Shown: positions 33,942 to 44,600 of the stretch, piece by piece
Numbering within the stretch: the first letter of the stretch is position 1
Layout of the letters: every line of letters begins with the position of its first letter
From: Deltaproteobacteria bacterium
Lineage (GTDB): Bacteria; Myxococcota_A; UBA9160; UBA4427
Length of the DNA stretch: 64,000 bases
Assembly (NCBI GenBank): GCA_029261855.1
Contig: JAJDAN010000089.1
Coordinates: forward strand, 62,001-126,000
Direction of reading: 5' to 3'
Made by a program: the position numbers and the translations under genes
The notes under the pieces: generated by a model
Database searches by the model: none
Told to the model about the DNA's origin: nothing
Seen by the model: only the letters and a program-made list of their open reading frames with translations

Positions 33942-35654
33942 ATGAAGCATCTCCAGCCCGGCCAGCCCATTCTCACGGTCAGCCACCTCAAGCGGAAGTT
34001 CGGGGACCGGGTCGTCCTCGAGGACATCAGCTTCAGCCTGAAGCCCGGCGACCGCGTCGGCGTGCTCGGCGTCAACGGCGCCGGCAAGTCTTCCCTGATG
34101 CGCATCGTCGCCGGCCAGGACCCCGAATTCGAGGGCGTCTGCGTTCCGGCGAAGGGAGCCACCGTCGGCTACGTGCCCCAGGAACCGACCCTGGATCTCG
34201 ACAGCACCGTTCGAGAGAACGTCGAGCAGGCCGTGGCCGAGACCCGCGACTACATCGCACGATATGAAGAGATCCTGCTCCGCTGGGAGGACCCCGAGAT
34301 CCTCGACAGCGAAGAGAAGACGAACGCGTTGCTCGAAGAGCAGGGCGAGGTCCAGGAGATTCTCGAGCATCGGGACGCCATCGATCCGGCGCGCCTCGAC
34401 GCCAAGATCGAGATGGCCATGGCGGCCCTGAGACTTCCGCCGGGTGACAAGCTCACCGCGCATCTGTCGGGAGGCGAGAAGCGCCGCGTCTCCCTGTGTC
34501 GGGAGCTGCTCGCACAACCCGATCTGCTGATTCTCGACGAGCCCACCAATCATCTCGATGCCGACACGATCACCTGGCTCGAGAACTACCTCGCCAACTA
34601 CTCGGGCACCTACATGCTGGTGACCCACGATCGATACTTCCTGGACCGCGTCGCGAACCGGATGATCGAGGTGAATCGCGGCGTCCTGAAGACCTACGAG
34701 GGGAACTACTCGAGCTTCCTCGAGGCGAAGGAAAAGCAGCAGGACGTCCAAGACCGCACCGACGAGAACCTCAAGAAGACCGTCGCGCGCGAACTCGAGT
34801 GGATCCGTTCGACCCCTCAGGCCAGGCGCACCAAGTCGAAGGCGCGGATCGCCGCCTACGACCAGCTCGTCGAGCAGGCATCGAAGATCATCCCGTCACA
34901 GGAAATGGACATGCGGATCCCCTTCGGTCCGCGCCTGGGTAACCGGATCGTCTCACTGCGCGGCGTGAAGAAGGGCTACGACGGACGCACCCTGTTCGAG
35001 GACCTCGACTGGGACATCCCGCCCGGCGCCATCGTCGGCATCACCGGCGCGAACGGCCTGGGCAAGACCACCCTCATCGACCTGATCACGGGCCGCGTTC
35101 AGCCCGACGCAGGAGAGGTCGAGGTCGGAAAGAACACGACCTTCTGCTACGTGGACCAGAACCGGCAGGATCTCGACCCGGAGAAGACCGTGTATGAGGA
35201 AGTCTCCGGAGGCTCGGAGATGATCCAGTACGGCGATCAGGAGCTTTCGGTCCGTCTCTACCTGGCGCGCTTCCTGTTCTCGGGAAGCATCCAGCAGACG
35301 CCCGTCGGAAGGCTTTCCGGCGGCGAGCGCGCCCGGGTCCAGCTGGCCAAGAGCCTCCGCAACCAGTCGAACTTCATCATCCTCGACGAGCCCACCAACG
35401 ATCTCGACCTCACCACCCTGCGCGTGCTCGAAGAAGCGATCACGGCGTTTGCGGGCTGCGCGATCGTGATCACACATGACCGCTACTTCCTCGATCGCGT
35501 CGCCACCCACGTCGTTGGGTTCGAGGGCAAAGGACAGATCGCGTTCTGCACCGGGTCCTGGGAGACCTACGCCGAAGAGAGAGCCGCGAAGGAACGCGAG
35601 GGCGGAGGCGCTTCGAAGGCCTTCAAGCACCGCAAGATCGACCGCGCACACTGA
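33942..35654 (+). CDS. ettA: ABC-F ATPase, EttA-like
   Basis: A 570-residue soluble protein with two ABC domains and no membrane segments. Walker A sites are GVNGAGKSSL and GANGLGKTTL; signature motifs are LSGGEKRRV and LSGGERARV; Walker B sites are LLILDEPTNHLD and FIILDEPTNDLD. The arm insertion and linker (ELEWIRSTPQARRTKSKARI) match the ABC-F group that acts on the ribosome. Length and the SHLSGG/LCRELL context are closest to EttA, the translational throttle, although Uup-like function cannot be excluded. Housekeeping, apparently monocistronic. Confidence 0.9.
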   Translation: MKHLQPGQPILTVSHLKRKFGDRVVLEDISFSLKPGDRVGVLGVNGAGKSSLMRIVAGQDPEFEGVCVPAKGATVGYVPQEPTLDLDSTVRENVEQAVAETRDYIARYEEILLRWEDPEILDSEEKTNALLEEQGEVQEILEHRDAIDPARLDAKIEMAMAALRLPPGDKLTAHLSGGEKRRVSLCRELLAQPDLLILDEPTNHLDADTITWLENYLANYSGTYMLVTHDRYFLDRVANRMIEVNRGVLKTYEGNYSSFLEAKEKQQDVQDRTDENLKKTVARELEWIRSTPQARRTKSKARIAAYDQLVEQASKIIPSQEMDMRIPFGPRLGNRIVSLRGVKKGYDGRTLFEDLDWDIPPGAIVGITGANGLGKTTLIDLITGRVQPDAGEVEVGKNTTFCYVDQNRQDLDPEKTVYEEVSGGSEMIQYGDQELSVRLYLARFLFSGSIQQTPVGRLSGGERARVQLAKSLRNQSNFIILDEPTNDLDLTTLRVLEEAITAFAGCAIVITHDRYFLDRVATHVVGFEGKGQIAFCTGSWETYAEERAAKEREGGGASKAFKHRKIDRAH

Positions 35655-35794
35655 GCGGCGCGGCCGCGTGAGGCCGATCCGGACGCCGCTTCCAGCAGCG
35701 GATCCCACCGATCCCGGGACTCGTCACGGGGGCCCGGTTTGATCTAGACTCCGCGCGCGAACCGGCAGTCCGCCGGCGATCTCCAAGGAAACCC

Positions 35795-38293
35795 ATGAGT
35801 TCGCCGAGCGGATCGACCCGGAGCGCCCCCTCCTTCTACTTCGAGATCCTGCTCGTCGCGCTCGCGGTCATCGTCCTCGAGATCAGCTTCACGCGCGTCT
35901 TCTCGTACAAGCTCTACTACTACTTCACCTATCTCATCATCGGGATCGCCCTGCTCGGCCTCGGATCCGGCGGGGTGCTCCTGGCACTTCGGCCCCGGGG
36001 CCCCGGCGCTCCGACCCACCGAACGATCGCCGCGGCCTGCAGTCTCGCGGGCGTGGCCGTTCCGATCTCCTACCTGACCGTCGCGCTCGTGCAGCTGAAC
36101 ACGTCGCAGCTGACGACCCATCCCATCGAACTCGTAAAGCTCGCCGTCGTGTGTGGCGTGCTGTTCGCCCCGTTCTTCCTGGCGGGCCTCGCCATCACGG
36201 CGATTCTGGCGGCCGGGACCGAGCGGATCTCCAGGCTGTACGCCGCGGACCTGTTCGGCGCCGCCGCCGGTTGCGGCCTCGTGGTGTGGCTGATCTCCAA
36301 TGTGGGTCCGCCCGGGGCCATTCTGCTGACCGGTCTCGTGCTGGCGCTGGCAGGTGTCCGACTCGCCATTCGCGACCTCCGCATCGCGCTGGTCCCGACG
36401 GCGCTGGCCGTCGTGGTGGCGCTGACCTTCCTGCTGCAACCGCAGCTGGTGCCGGACCCCGTGCCGGACATCGCGAAACGGATGGCGCCGCAGAAGCTCG
36501 AAGCGGGGGATGCCGAGCTGCTCGTGTCGGAGTGGAGCCCCGTGTTCCGGGTCGACGTCCTCGCGCACGCGGAGGATTCCGAGATCCTGCCCGGCGTCCA
36601 CCTGCTGATCCACGACGGAACCATCGGGTCGACCGTCACCCGCTACGACGGTGACCCGGCCAGCACGGCTTTCTTCGACACCGAAGCCCTCGCAGTTCCC
36701 TTCAGCCTGCTGCGCCCAGACCCCTCGGTCTTGATCATCGGTGCCGCCGGCGGACGCGAGGTGCTCGCGTCCCTGCACTTCGGCGCGCGCGAGGTGACCG
36801 GCGTCGAGCTGAATCCGACGACGGTCGACCTCATGACCAACCGCTTCGCGGAATTGAGCGGCGGCATCATGGCCGACCCTCGGGTGACCCTGGTCAACGC
36901 GGAGGGGCGCAGCTTCGTCGAGCGGCTCGATCGCAAGTACGACCTCATCTGGCAGGTCGCGCCCGACAGCTATGCCGCCATGAACGCCTCGACCTCCGCC
37001 GCGTTCGTGCTTTCGGAAAGCTACCTCTACACCGCGGAGATGATCCAGGAAACCTTCGAGCACTTGAGCGAGGACGGCATCCTGTGTGCCGAGTTCGCAG
37101 ACATCGACTTCCTCAATCGCCCGAAGCGTTCCGTTCGCTATCTCATGACCGCTCGGGCCGCGCTCGCCGAGCTGGGGATCGACGACTTCGAGAAGCACGT
37201 CATGGTCGCGACGACACCCGGCTTCTTCTTTCCGCCGACGATCATCCTGCTGAAGCGCACGCCGTTCACACAGGCCGACATCGCAGCGTTCGTGCGCAAG
37301 CTCGAGGAGATCGATCGCCACAAGGCGGGGCCGGACGCAGACCCGGCGCGCCGCGAGCCGGACTACTGGCGTCGGGGCGTCGTCTGGCATGCGGCCGGCG
37401 GGCCGACGGATGTTGCGGGCAAGCACCCGGTCAACCAGGTCATCGGGCTGGGGGATGCGGAGCTCGCCAGCTGGCAGGACGGCTTCGCCTACGAGGTGTC
37501 ACCGGTCACCGACAACGCTCCCTTCTTCTGGCACTTCGTGCGCTTCCGCGACGCATTGACGGGGTCCTGGGGAGAGGATCTCCCCGTGCGGGACTGGGAG
37601 GAAGCAACGGGAGAACGAGTGCTCCTCGTCGTCCTGCCCTTCGCGGCCCTGTTTGCCGCGAGCGTATTGCTGATCCCGGCGTTCGCCTCACGCCGGCTCT
37701 GGAACGACCTGCCTCACAAGGCGAGCGTCACGGTGTACTTCCTCGCCCTCGGCCTCGGGTTCATGTTCTTCGAGGTGAGCCTGATCCAACGTCTGACCCT
37801 CTTCCTCGGCTATCCGACCTACTCCGTCACGGTGACCCTGTTCGCCGTCCTGATCTCGACGGGCCTGGGTTCGTACCTCAGCGGCCGCTGGAGCCACGAT
37901 TGGCGGCGTTCCCTGCAGCTGCTCTTCGTCGCGCTCATCCCCCTGATGCTCTGGTGCCAGTTCGGCCTGGGCCCCGCAATGCAGGCGCTGTCCGGGCTCG
38001 AGTTGACGGGCCGGATCCTCGCCTCGGTCATGTTCGTGGCGCCGCTCGGGCTCTGCCTCGGTGCGTTCATGCCGATCGGCCTGTCGATGGTCGCCGCGGC
38101 CTCACCCCATCCGCGCGAGTACGTCGCATGGGCCTGGGCGGTGAATGGCTTCGGGTCCGTGGTGGGATCGATCCTGGCCGCGATGCTGGCGATGTCCTTC
38201 GGCTTCCAGATGTTGTTCCTGCTGGCCGTTCTCGTCTACGGGGCGGGCGTGTTGGGACTGACACGCGGCTTCGCGCGGGAGAGCACCGCCTGA
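35795..38293 (+). CDS. Membrane-fused spermidine-synthase-like protein
   Basis: An 832-residue protein with three parts. First, about six membrane helices (residues 10-225). Then a soluble Rossmann domain of the spermidine synthase/methyltransferase type at about 305-560 (LIIGAAGGREVLASLHFGA and VTGVELN, the nucleotide-binding loop and acidic residue). Last, about seven membrane helices (610-825). Such membrane aminopropyltransferase-like proteins are widespread in environmental bacteria with no proven reaction; a canonical Asp pair for polyamine binding was not identified. The RBS is weak. It is flanked by the ABC-F gene and a convergent MFS gene. Confidence 0.82.
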   Translation: MSSPSGSTRSAPSFYFEILLVALAVIVLEISFTRVFSYKLYYYFTYLIIGIALLGLGSGGVLLALRPRGPGAPTHRTIAAACSLAGVAVPISYLTVALVQLNTSQLTTHPIELVKLAVVCGVLFAPFFLAGLAITAILAAGTERISRLYAADLFGAAAGCGLVVWLISNVGPPGAILLTGLVLALAGVRLAIRDLRIALVPTALAVVVALTFLLQPQLVPDPVPDIAKRMAPQKLEAGDAELLVSEWSPVFRVDVLAHAEDSEILPGVHLLIHDGTIGSTVTRYDGDPASTAFFDTEALAVPFSLLRPDPSVLIIGAAGGREVLASLHFGAREVTGVELNPTTVDLMTNRFAELSGGIMADPRVTLVNAEGRSFVERLDRKYDLIWQVAPDSYAAMNASTSAAFVLSESYLYTAEMIQETFEHLSEDGILCAEFADIDFLNRPKRSVRYLMTARAALAELGIDDFEKHVMVATTPGFFFPPTIILLKRTPFTQADIAAFVRKLEEIDRHKAGPDADPARREPDYWRRGVVWHAAGGPTDVAGKHPVNQVIGLGDAELASWQDGFAYEVSPVTDNAPFFWHFVRFRDALTGSWGEDLPVRDWEEATGERVLLVVLPFAALFAASVLLIPAFASRRLWNDLPHKASVTVYFLALGLGFMFFEVSLIQRLTLFLGYPTYSVTVTLFAVLISTGLGSYLSGRWSHDWRRSLQLLFVALIPLMLWCQFGLGPAMQALSGLELTGRILASVMFVAPLGLCLGAFMPIGLSMVAAASPHPREYVAWAWAVNGFGSVVGSILAAMLAMSFGFQMLFLLAVLVYGAGVLGLTRGFARESTA

Positions 38294-38318
38294 ACCCGTC
38301 CCGTCGCGGACGCGCTGG

Positions 38319-39581
38319 CTACGACTCCGCCCCTTCCATGTCTCGGTCGAGGGTTCGGGACACGAGCAGATAGCACGCGCCGGCGAGCAGCAAGCACACG
38401 GTCTGCACCCAGACCAGCGACTGACGGATGCCCGCGTCACCGTATTCGGCCTGGAACGAGTCGTTCATCAAGCCGACGACCCAGGGACCCACGCCTCCTC
38501 CGAGAATGCTCACGACGAAGAGATGGATGGCGACAGCCGTGGCCCGCATGCGCGGCCGAGCAAGGCCCTGGTTCATCGCGTAGAGCGGACCGATGTACAT
38601 GCCCGTCAGGAAGGTCATCGGAACGAAGTAGATCAGCGCCAGGGTGGAGCTGTCGCTCATCACGAACCCGATGGCGAATGGCAGCGAGGCGAGCGCCGCG
38701 AAGGCGGTCGTCCGCGCGTACCAGGCGCGGTTCACGCGACTGAGACGATCGGAGACCATGCCGCCGGTGATCGTCCCCGCGGCGCCCGAGAGCCCTGTCG
38801 CGAGGCCCAGTGACAGCCCGACCTCCGACAGGGACATGCCGTGCACGCGCATCAGGAAGGTCGGCGCCCAGTGCGCAACACAGTAGGCGGCCGCCGCATG
38901 AAAGGACGCCGCGGCGAGCAGGATCACGTAGGCCGGCTTCGCGAACAGGTACGACATGACCTCGCCGAACGGATGGGACGCGACGGTCGTGGTGCGCACC
39001 GGCTCATCGACGGTGAGATAGACGAGCACGGCCAGCAGCAGGCCGGGGAGACCGACGACCACGAAGGTCATGCGCCAGCCCAGAAGCTCGCCGAGCCAAC
39101 CGGCTGCGATGTAGCCAAACATGATCCCCACGTAGACCCCCATGGCGTAGACGGCCAGGGCGGTTGCACGCTTCTGGGGCGGGAAGTAGTCGGAGATCAT
39201 CGAGTGGGCGGTCGGGGTCCCGGCGGCTTCTCCGATGCCGACGCCCATGCGCGCGACCAGCAGGACCCCGAAATGGCGCGCAAGGCCCGATGCGGCCGTC
39301 AGGGCGCTCCAGACCATGAGCCCCAGGGTCAGGATCAGGCGACGCTCTCCTCGGTCCGCCCAGCGCGCGAGCGGAACGCCGACGACCGAGTGGACGATCA
39401 TGAAGGCGAAGCCCGTCAGCGCACCCATCCACGCATCCGAAACCTGGAACTCGGCCTTGATGGGGAGAAGCAGAACGGAGACGAGTTGACGATCGACGAA
39501 GTTGAAGACCGAAACCAGGAACAACACGGCCAGGACGTAGTTCGGGTAGCTGCGTCCTCGCACGACACCTTTCCCGCTCAT
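38319..39581 (-). CDS. MFS transporter (spinster-like)
   Basis: A 420-residue inner-membrane permease with 12 predicted helices. The N-terminal NFVDRQLVSVLLLPI (helix 1 with NxxDR) and RWADRGERRLIL (loop 2-3 signature) fit the major facilitator superfamily subgroup that includes spinster-like and hexuronate/aromatic-acid transporters. It probably imports an organic anion, but no substrate is assigned. It lies 25 bases from the end of the convergent gene at 38293 and is not in an operon with catabolic genes. Confidence 0.88.
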   Translation of the reverse strand: MSGKGVVRGRSYPNYVLAVLFLVSVFNFVDRQLVSVLLLPIKAEFQVSDAWMGALTGFAFMIVHSVVGVPLARWADRGERRLILTLGLMVWSALTAASGLARHFGVLLVARMGVGIGEAAGTPTAHSMISDYFPPQKRATALAVYAMGVYVGIMFGYIAAGWLGELLGWRMTFVVVGLPGLLLAVLVYLTVDEPVRTTTVASHPFGEVMSYLFAKPAYVILLAAASFHAAAAYCVAHWAPTFLMRVHGMSLSEVGLSLGLATGLSGAAGTITGGMVSDRLSRVNRAWYARTTAFAALASLPFAIGFVMSDSSTLALIYFVPMTFLTGMYIGPLYAMNQGLARPRMRATAVAIHLFVVSILGGGVGPWVVGLMNDSFQAEYGDAGIRQSLVWVQTVCLLLAGACYLLVSRTLDRDMEGAES

Positions 39582-39686
39582 CCCACCTCCGCACAGCGTC
39601 GCGCCGCGGGGGCACAGCGTACTACGCCTCTTCGTCCCGAGAAGCCCAGGAGACCCCGAACGCGCAGAACCGGCAGCAGTGGGAAT

Positions 39687-41459
39687 TCAGCGCAAGGGTG
39701 GCGCCCTACCCCCGCTCGATGCCTTCACTGGCGCCGGCATGGCGGGCGGGCGCAGCCAGGCGGCGTCCGCTGCGACGCCGCCGTCGAGGGTTCGCAGGAA
39801 GGCGACCAGGGCCTTCGCATCGCCGTCGTCGATCTCGAGGGGTGTGATCTCGAACGGGCGGGGGCTGGCCGGCGGATTCCGGTAATGCTCGACGACCTCT
39901 TCCAGGGTCGCGAAGCGGCCGTCGTGCAGGTAGGGCGCGGTGCTCGGCAGACCGCGCAGAGTGGGCGTCTTGAACTTGCCGCTCTCGGCTTCGGCATGGC
40001 TCTTGTCGAGGAAGCGCAGCTCCGTGCAGTCGCGGGGGGCCGCGTCGCTGTAGGGGCCGAGGCAGTTGAAGGGGTCGATGAGCACCGATTGAAGACCGAG
40101 GAAGCGTCCGAAGTCCGGAAGCGGTCCATCGCCCTCCGCGGTCCCGACGTCGTGAAAGACGTGGTTGGTGAGCAGGGGGCCATTGTGGCAGCGCAGGCAC
40201 AACGTGCGCTCGATGTCGAGGAAGAGGCGCAAGCCCCGGATCTCCTCCTTGCTGAGTCCGGCATCCGGATCGGCGGGGAAGGCCGTGCGCAACCCGTCGA
40301 CCCAGCGATCGAAGCGCGACGGGGCCGGCACCAGGAGCCGTTCGTAGGCGGCGAGCGCCTTGCCGACGTTCGCGAACGCGACGTCGACGGTCTTGCGGTC
40401 CGCGGGCGACATCCGGTACCAGGCGTCCTGCTCGCTTCGCGTACCGAAGGGGCCGGCCGCTTCTGGGAAGCGGTCTCGCGGGTGCACGTCGCGTAGGGGG
40501 ACCTCACCGAAGGCCCGCTCGTAGAGCGCCGCCAGGCCGGGTTCGCCCGCCACGCGACGCACCACCGCCACGCGCGTGCTGCCCATTTCAGCGGCGGTCT
40601 CGAGGGGTGCCAACGCCTGGGACCACAGGCTGTCCCGGCGTCCGTCCCAGAACTGCCAAGCGGAGTGGCCGCTGGCCACGACCGTGGGTGCGTTGCGAGT
40701 CGTGCCGGCGAGGCCGCGTGACGTCGGGAGGCCGTCGGTGAAGAATCGCTCGGGCACGTGGCAGGTCGCGCAGGAAACGCTGCCATCCCGCGAGAGCCCG
40801 GGATCGAAGAAGAGGTGGTGCCCCAACTCCGCTGCGGCCGGGTCGTCGGCAACACGGTTGGACGGGCTCGCAGGCGTTCGCGGAAGGGACCGGAGAGTGA
40901 GCGATTCGAGCAGCGTGATCTGCGACGGAGTCCAGCTGCCGGGCTCGACCTCGAGCGGCAAGCGTACGGGATCGCCCCCGTTGGGGCCGAGCACCGTGAT
41001 CTGCAGCACCCAGGCCCCCGGCATGTGGAACTTGACGCCTTCGACGAGGAACTCGCCGCCGCCGAGGTTCTGGGTGACACGCGGACGCGTCACGAAGCCG
41101 TGTCCGTGGGCCGGCATACCGCCGTCGAAGAGCAGGCCCGTCGGGACCTCCGACGCGGCCCCGGCCAGCTCGATCCCCACCACCCAGTCGTGCATCTGGT
41201 GCAGCCCGACCGGCGACGCCGCCGGGCGGGCGTGGATGCGGTAGTTGCCGCTGTCCGAGAGGCCCTCGAGGACGAGCGGCCGCGACTCGCGTCCGGATCT
41301 GTCGGCCTGGGCGTCCGGCTCGGGTCCGGCGGGACCCGGGTCACAGCCCGCCGCGAGGGCCACAAAGACGAGACCGGTGAGGATCACGCGACGACGCGCA
41401 GCCCGCGCTGCGCGCCGGCTGCGTATTCGTGAGGACGTCGGGAAGATGCTGCGGGGCAT
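39687..41459 (-). CDS. Di-haem cytochrome c peroxidase / MauG-like protein with extra N-terminal domain
   Basis: A 590-residue exported haem protein. A lipoprotein-type signal (LTGLVFVALAAGC) is followed by a roughly 100-residue beta domain (MHDWVVGIEL, GGMPAHGHGF, FHMPGAWVLQITV) like YtkA/FixH domains that handle copper. The peroxidase part has two haem-binding motifs, C230-A-T-C-H234 and C421-L-R-C-H425, with the usual FFDPGLSRDGSVSC and KTPTLRGLPSTAPYLHDGR. Length is greater than the 330-480 usual for the family because of the added domain. It is divergent from the copper-radical-oxidase/cytochrome fusion gene, which suggests linked redox roles. Confidence 0.88.
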   Translation of the reverse strand: MPRSIFPTSSRIRSRRAARAARRRVILTGLVFVALAAGCDPGPAGPEPDAQADRSGRESRPLVLEGLSDSGNYRIHARPAASPVGLHQMHDWVVGIELAGAASEVPTGLLFDGGMPAHGHGFVTRPRVTQNLGGGEFLVEGVKFHMPGAWVLQITVLGPNGGDPVRLPLEVEPGSWTPSQITLLESLTLRSLPRTPASPSNRVADDPAAAELGHHLFFDPGLSRDGSVSCATCHVPERFFTDGLPTSRGLAGTTRNAPTVVASGHSAWQFWDGRRDSLWSQALAPLETAAEMGSTRVAVVRRVAGEPGLAALYERAFGEVPLRDVHPRDRFPEAAGPFGTRSEQDAWYRMSPADRKTVDVAFANVGKALAAYERLLVPAPSRFDRWVDGLRTAFPADPDAGLSKEEIRGLRLFLDIERTLCLRCHNGPLLTNHVFHDVGTAEGDGPLPDFGRFLGLQSVLIDPFNCLGPYSDAAPRDCTELRFLDKSHAEAESGKFKTPTLRGLPSTAPYLHDGRFATLEEVVEHYRNPPASPRPFEITPLEIDDGDAKALVAFLRTLDGGVAADAAWLRPPAMPAPVKASSGGRAPPLR

Positions 41460-41654
41460 GTCAGGAAGCTCGTCGGACGCCGGACCCGGCAGGTGGAGTG
41501 GGGATCCCGGCGGCGAGCATCATACCGACCCCTGCCGGTGGGGCGACGGCTCACGAAGCGCTTCGATCCGGCACGACTTTGTGGCCCAAACGCTGACTCG
41601 TTGCGCGTAGAATGGCCACGTACACGGACGACGCTGCTGCTGGAGTGCCCCCCT

Positions 41655-44600
41655 TTGCACCGCACGCCTCTTCATCGCCTCCCTCTCTTCCGCCTACCCC
41701 GCCCCCCCTGGCGCGCGCGCTTCGGGTGCCTCGCCCTGGCGCTCTTCTTGCTGCAGCTCGGTTGGGCGCCGCAGGCTTCCGCGGACTTCGACTTCGAGGT
41801 GTACGACGGCAGCTTCGACTTCCTGCCGGACTTCGGGGGGCTGACGCCCATCGCGACGGGGACGTCCACGGCCATCAGTCTCTCCGTGACCACCGAGGTC
41901 GAGACCTTCGCGCTCGTGTTCACGATCCAGATCGATGTGCCCACCACTGGCGACTACGAGTTCTATACGAACTCCGACGATGGCTCGATCCTCTATGTCG
42001 ACGGCAACATCGTCGTCGACAACGACGGTTTGCATGCACCCGTGTCGGTCGCCAGCCTCACGACCCTCACCGCCGGCTTGCACACCCTGCGCGTCGAGTT
42101 CTTCGAAAAGGGGGGCGGCCAGGTCCTCGACGTCGGCTACCGAACGGGCAACCCGAGCTTCGAGCCCATTCCCGCAGATGGCCAGCTCGCCTACTACAGC
42201 TCGAACGAGTCCATCTTCGGGAGCTGGGGGCCCGTGATCCAGTGGCCCCACATCGCGATCTCGATGGCCAGCCTGCCCGACGGCCGGGTGCTCGCGTGGT
42301 CCTCTACCGAGACCAACGCCTTCCCGAGCGGCCCCACCTTCACCCACGCGTCGGTCTTCGATCCCATCGCCGAGACCTTCGTCAATGCCGACAGCAACTT
42401 CCATGACATGTTCTGCGCGGGGGTCGCGACCCTCGAGGACGGCACCATCCTCGCCTCCGGCGGCAACCCCAGCGACCGCCGCACCTCGAGCTTCGACCCG
42501 ACGACCCTGGCCTGGTCGCCCCGCGCCGACATGATCGACCGGCGCTGGTACGCGACGAGCGTGACCCTGCCCGACAACCGGGTGTTCGCGAGCTTCGGCA
42601 AGGACGCGGGCAACCGGTCCGAGGTCTATGACCCGGCAACGAACACCTGGACCGCGACCCCCAACGCCAACATGCAGACGCTCGTGGACGAGCAGAACGC
42701 CATCCAGGCGGCTTTCAATCCGACCGGCGCGCTCAACCACGAATGGTGGTCGCATCTGACCGTCGCTCCCCAGGGCGACCTGATGATGGCGGGCCCGACA
42801 CAGACCTGGCATCGCTTCGACCCCATCGGCGGCGCACCGAACGTCGTGCTCGGCCAGCCGATCGGCGACACCGCGCGGATGTACGGCAACGCGGTGAACT
42901 ACGACGCCGGCAAGATGCTTCTGATCGGCGGGGCGGACCGCCGCATCGACCCGCCGACTAGCGTCGGCCACGTCTACCGGATCGACTTGAACGGCCCGTC
43001 CCCGGTGCTGACCACCGGGGCACCCATGAACTTCCCCCGCGCGCTCAGCAATTCGGTGATGCTCCCGAACGGCAAGGTGCTCGTCGTCGGCGGGAACACC
43101 GTCGCGAAGATCTTCAGTGACGAGGGCTCGGTGCTACCCGGGGAAATCTACGACCCGGCGCTGGACACCTGGACGGTCGTCGACAGCATCACGATTCCGC
43201 GCAACTACCACTCCACCGCGATCCTTCTCCAGGACGGTCGTGTTCTCTCTGCGGGGGGTGGGGCCTGCGGCGGCTGCAACGAGAATCACCTGGACGGTCA
43301 GATCTTCTCGCCCCCGTACCTGTTCGAGTCCGACGACACGCCCGCGATCCGCCCCACCCTGTCCGTCCCGCCGGGCACCAGCGTCTACGCCGGCGACGAC
43401 CTCGTCGTGACGGCGAGCCCGGGCACGACTTCCTTCTCCATCGTCCGGCTGTCCGGCACGACCCACCACCTGAACACCGACCAGCGCTTCCTTCCGCTTT
43501 CGTCCATCGACAATGGGGACGGCAGCTTCACCGTCAGCTTCCCCGCGAACCCCAACATCCTGATCATCGGCAACTACTGGCTGTTCGCCCTCGACGGCGA
43601 CGGGACGCCCTCGGTCGCCGAACTCGTCCAGGTGACGCGCGAGTTCGTAGCCGCAGCCGAGCCCGAGGGCGGCGTCTACGTGTCGGACCTCGTGTGGAGC
43701 TCCGAACAGAACGGCTTCGGACCCGCCGAGCGCGATCGCAGCAACGGCGAGGATGGCCCCGGAGACGGCGGCCCGATCACCCTGGACGGCCAGGTCTACG
43801 CCAAGGGCATCGGCGTCCACGCCTATTCCGAGATCGACGTACCGCTCGACGGGCTCTACGACCGATTCTTCTCCCGCATCGGTCTCGACGACGAGCGCGA
43901 CGGGCAGTGCGGAGACGTCAGCTTCGAGGTCGACATCGACTCCGTCAACGTCTACGCGAGCGGCAGCTTCGTGGACACGACACCGACCGAGATCGTCGAC
44001 CTCGACGTCTCCGGCGCGCAGCTACTCACCCTGAAGGTCTTCGACAACGGCGCCACTTGCGGCGACCACGGCGACTGGGCGGACGCCCGCCTGGTCCCGA
44101 CGGTCTTCCCCGGCTACCGCTACTACCGCCTCCGCACGACCAAGGTCCGCGACGACCTGCTCGCGGACTCGGTCCAGCTGGCCGAGCTCTCGCTCTTCCA
44201 GGGAGCGAGCCGCATCCACTCCTTCGGCGCCACGAACCCCGGCGGCAACAACTCGAGCAACGAGTCGGCCGGTCGCGCGGATGACGCCGCCACGAACACC
44301 AAGTGGCGCGACCTCAACGTCCAGCCCCTCGTCTACGACATGGGCGCGAACGTGGAGATCGACTTCTACACGATCACCACGGCGAACGGAAACGACGAAC
44401 GAGACCCCGTCCGGTGGTTCTTCGAGGGAAGCGAGGACGGGCTGAACTGGGTGATCCTCGACGACCAGACAGGAGGAGACTTCCCGACCCCGCTCGCGCG
44501 CCAGACCGAGATCGCCCAGATCGCCCTGAACGACCTGACCCCGGTAACGGCCCTGCCTGCGGCACCGCGACACTCGACCACCTTGATCGTCGAGGACAGC

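Noticed and set aside
35744-37426. A long minus-strand open frame over the spermidine-synthase-like gene
   Set aside because: Its product is His/Arg/Glu-rich and lacks recognisable domains, while the plus strand shows membrane helices and a Rossmann motif.
38841-40496. A plus-strand open frame over the MFS and peroxidase genes
   Set aside because: It crosses two well-supported minus-strand genes and an intergenic gap, with highly charged, low-complexity sequence.
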